64,000 bases of DNA, taken from NCBI GenBank assembly GCA_035222895.1, contig JAVYIG010000064.1, forward strand, positions 496,001 through 560,000, given 5' to 3'. This document shows, in pieces, positions 61,262 through 64,000 of the stretch. The notes below the pieces were generated by a model. That model was given only the letters and a program-made list of their open reading frames with translations, had not been told where the DNA came from and ran no database searches. This DNA is from Strongylocentrotus droebachiensis (taxonomy: Eukaryota; Echinodermata; Echinoidea; Camarodonta; Strongylocentrotidae). Position 1 is the first letter of the stretch. Each line of letters begins with the position of its first letter. Position numbers and translations under genes: made by a program.

Positions 61262-61372
61262 AGACCTAAAAAAAAAAAGTTGTATTACCCTTTGCGACCG
61301 ACCCAAAAAATCCGACCGACCGACTTATGTTTTGGCACCTAACGGGCAATACAACATCTTTTTGTTTAGGCC
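61262..61372. mobile_element. About 110-bp palindromic MITE-like element
   Basis: The left arm (CCTAAA, A-run, GTTGTATTACCC at 61279-61290) pairs with the right arm (GGGCAATACAAC at 61344-61355, then a T-rich stretch and TTTAGG). The loop contains GACCGACCC and TCCGACCGACCGAC. Size and structure resemble a small MITE; no clear target duplication was seen. Confidence 0.6.
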
Positions 61373-62539
61373 TAATGGTGACTCACATCAAATAGATTAT
61401 GAATAAGTGCAGATGAAAGTTTATAATCATTTTTATTTATGCCTAAATGGTGCATTCCATGATACTTGGGTGGAAGTTTTTTTTCCAGAAAATTTGTATT
61501 TTGTACTAACTATACACTGTGATGAGCTGGAATATAGGTTTACCTTCATCATCATGCTCTTTGGATGTGTAGGGTAAGGTATACTCTCTGCCGCTAACTG
61601 TTGCGCCCGCAGAGAAGGTGGAGACCACCTAGAAATGCTATATTGTCAACTAATATTTCTGACTCTTAAAGCTATTTCAGGCTTCAAGTATTTTGAGTGT
61701 GTGTGTATGTGTTTGTGTGTGTTTTATTGCCACTATCTACTCCCACATCTCCAAGTACCAATACGGATGGATTTTTTCTTCAAAAAAAAACTCTTTCAGT
61801 TATTTCTAGATGTGCATTTCCGTTAGTTACCATCAAATATTTTACCATCAAATATTAGACTTTGCTGAATAGGTGTATAACGAGGAACGTTATGCAGCTG
61901 CGGCAAAACAGGATTTTTGACAATTCTCCTTAGGAAAAAAAAGTGTAATTGGCACAAATATTCATACGGTTGAATGGCAGTAAATTGAAAAATTATACAC
62001 TAACTCCTAACCTAACATGCCAACATTATTGAAGAATGATCGAACAGGATGTTGTAAGAAAACAAAATAAAAACATACTAAAGGAAAATATAATATCCTA
62101 AACGCAGAATGTGAAGGGGGAAATTTTTTAGAAGACATTTTTTAATATATATTTAATTTAGAAAAACAAGAAAAATGAGATTTAAAGATTACATATACAA
62201 AATACGACTAATTCAGCTTCCTAACATCAAAGAAAGCTTTGCTGCAGATTGAATCTATATATTTGTTGAAAAAGCCTTTACTTGTTGAGGCTTTTAAAGT
62301 TTTAATAATCCAAATGTCGGTGTTGTTTTACTCCCATTGTGTTCAGCTCACTTTCACCTGGTGTTTTCACGTTTTATGACAGAATAAAAACACCTTTCCT
62401 TTTTTTCTCTTTCTTTTAATATGTTTCACTCCCGTCGCTTTTCTGACCAAAGGCGATAAAAAGTGATTAATACGCTCCCATCGTGCTATGAAATATTGAT
62501 AAGACGATAATAGAAGTGGCGGAAAAAGCCCGAACAGCT

Positions 62540-62720
62540 ATACACCCGATCGTAGAGCTAGCTGTTGGGGGAAACCTCCAGCGGGAAGGCAGCGTTGCGT
62601 AGCCCGCTCCATGGCGCCGCAGCAACAGCTGATAAAGTCATTAAGAGGCCGATGTGAATTAGCGCGGGCCGAGGAGAGCACGTCGCACGGGTGGCAGAAG
62701 GGCGTTAGCGCGCGTTCGAC
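62540..62720. promoter_or_regulatory. GC-richer island (candidate cis-regulatory module)
   Basis: CpG-containing GC-rich segment (GCGGGAAGGCAGCGTTGCGT; CTCCATGGCGCCGCAGCAAC; AGCGCGGGCCGAGG), the longest non-repetitive island of its kind in the upstream flank. It holds an AGCTGTTG/CAACAGCT inverted pair at about 62560 and 62623. Its right edge overlaps the AGAAGGGCGTTAGC repeat. Not obviously coding. Confidence 0.3.
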
Positions 62721-62978
62721 TCGAAAACTACTTTACGAGTTATTCGCATTTAAAGATTTGATTTATATTTAAACTGCTTTCCGTCCCGAAATTTGGTTTG
62801 AAACTTATTAGACTAATAGAAATGTTAAAGCAGAACACGGCCACACATTTTTTTCCCGGAAATAAGTCAGTTTTATTCAAGTTTGAGGCGATTTAGTGCT
62901 AACGCCCTTCTGCTTAACGCATCTTTGCGCGTCTTCTTTCAAGCTAAAGGGCGCAAGCCGCGTAACGCCCTTCTGCTT
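62694..62978. repeat. GCAGAAGGGCGTTAGC inverted and direct repeats
   Basis: GCAGAAGGGCGTTAGC (62694-62709) has a perfect inverted copy GCTAACGCCCTTCTGC (62898-62913), and a direct copy of the latter, TAACGCCCTTCTGCTT, at 62963-62978. A further partial copy AAAGGGCGTAACGCGC lies near 63017-63032. Copies sit in short GC-rich blocks within AT-rich DNA. Confidence 0.8.
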
Positions 62979-63689
62979 TGAGTAAAATAGATACGCTTCG
63001 GCGCGTAAAGCTTGTAAAAGGGCGTAACGCGCATGGTGTAGCCCGGATGGAGCGTGTTATCATTCAGACTTTCTGAAATAAAAAGCAGACGCATGCAAAG
63101 TTTGTGATGATTAAATATCAAATTTGATTTTACGTTTGCTTTTGTTTTAGCATTAATTAATAGTATTAGGTTATGCTTTACGGATTTCACTTCCAATATT
63201 TACAAAAAACTCATTCAATTTATCAGCAATTGCTTTTAAATCATAATGTATCACGATACTTTATTGATTATTATGTAAGGGTAATTCTTAATGCATTAAC
63301 CAAGTACATCGTTTATAATATCCAAGGTATTTTTCATGTTTCCTTCAGCTATTTGGAATTTCAAATAGTAATAATTACTTAATGCTGATTTCCGGAATTT
63401 ATTCCCATGATTTCGAACTCTGTTATATTTCCTCGTATTCGTATCTCTACACAAAGAGGTCAATATATTCAAAGAGTAATAGAGTAAAAAATAAAATTAC
63501 ACTGATCACATCACTCTGCCCCATCCTGAAATTTATCTTTAATCCTTCACAGAATGCAGGAAATGCATTAATTTGTTAGAGAATGCCATTTATGTCTAAA
63601 AATGTATACTGTACATTGTGCTTCATAATATTATGTGATTTAAGTTTGATTGGATATTGTTGTCAATGAGCAAAAGTATATTTGTGTAC
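62979..63689. other. AT-rich intergenic stretch
   Basis: Nothing recognised. Short overlapping open frames at 63173-63579 have no domains. Confidence 0.5.
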
Positions 63690-63714
63690 TTTTTTTTTGG
63701 GGGGGGGGGGGGGG
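63690..63714. repeat. T9-G16 compound homopolymer
   Basis: Nine T then sixteen G residues, followed by TGGGCACACCAAG; the same T-run/G-run arrangement as at 50130-50151 and 50682-50724. A CT-rich tract follows at about 63748-63816. Confidence 0.9.
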
Positions 63715-64000
63715 TGGGCACACCAAGCACTATGTACAATTTCAATTCTTTCTCTTTCTGTCTCTCTCTCTCTCTATTTCTATCGATCTCTCTGTTTATC
63801 TCTCTTTTTCTTTCTCCATTAAACACATCTCATAATCGTTTGTTACCCCTCTTTTGCAGTCGTGTGTCTATCTTCTTGTCACATTAGTCATTTTCATTCT
63901 AGTACATTACTCTCTCTGACACATTTCTCCCATGAACAAATGTAACTATATAAGAATAAACGCTAAATAGCACAAAGCAATCAAATGTTAAGATGAACAC

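Overview
The window is AT-rich, repeat-laden animal nuclear DNA containing one recognisable gene part: the first coding exon of a labial-class Hox1 gene on the minus strand (15374-16088). It ends in a Hox1-type hexapeptide (LYKWMRIKRNPPKT) followed directly by a splice donor. The Hox1 identity, many (GA)n tracts, pure G or C runs of 10-18 bases, palindromic MITE-like elements and CR1/L2-like LINE tails fit an echinoderm, most likely a sea urchin. The gene call is strong; the species call is inference.

Layout. 1-15373 is read as Hox1 intron 1: a 52-bp minisatellite at the left edge, a 152-bp tandem duplication, a 95-bp palindromic element, microsatellites, a long CTA/ACC-type region and two GC-richer islands. 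I looked on the minus strand for the homeodomain recognition helix (WFQNRRMK-like) and found none, so exon 2 should lie beyond the left edge and the intron should exceed 15.3 kb. 16089 to about 16600 is the presumed 5' UTR and promoter. A LINE relic in the same orientation sits 0.7-0.85 kb upstream of the start codon.

16.9-64 kb is upstream intergenic DNA with no gene I can support. In a collinear cluster Hox2 would lie this way, but I found no second homeobox on either strand. The region holds several non-autonomous DNA-transposon-like elements: a 690-bp TTA-flanked CpG-dense element (18893-19582), a 367-bp TTAA-flanked element (50295-50661), a 996-bp TA-flanked long-arm foldback (58088-59083), and less certain ones at 31241-31371, 41215-41575, 56869-57274 and 61262-61372. 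It also has a second LINE relic (31490-31883), diverged tandem repeats, an interstitial TTAGGG tract, microsatellites, and several compact GC-richer islands that are candidate cis-regulatory modules.

Nearly all long open frames here come from low-complexity DNA (Ser/Leu from CT tracts, Arg/Glu from GA tracts, Thr/Tyr from ACT tracts) and are not annotated as genes. I see no tRNA, rRNA, CRISPR array, toxin or virus. The interest lies in Hox-cluster architecture (very long intron, gene-free flank) and in how many distinct transposon-like elements it carries.
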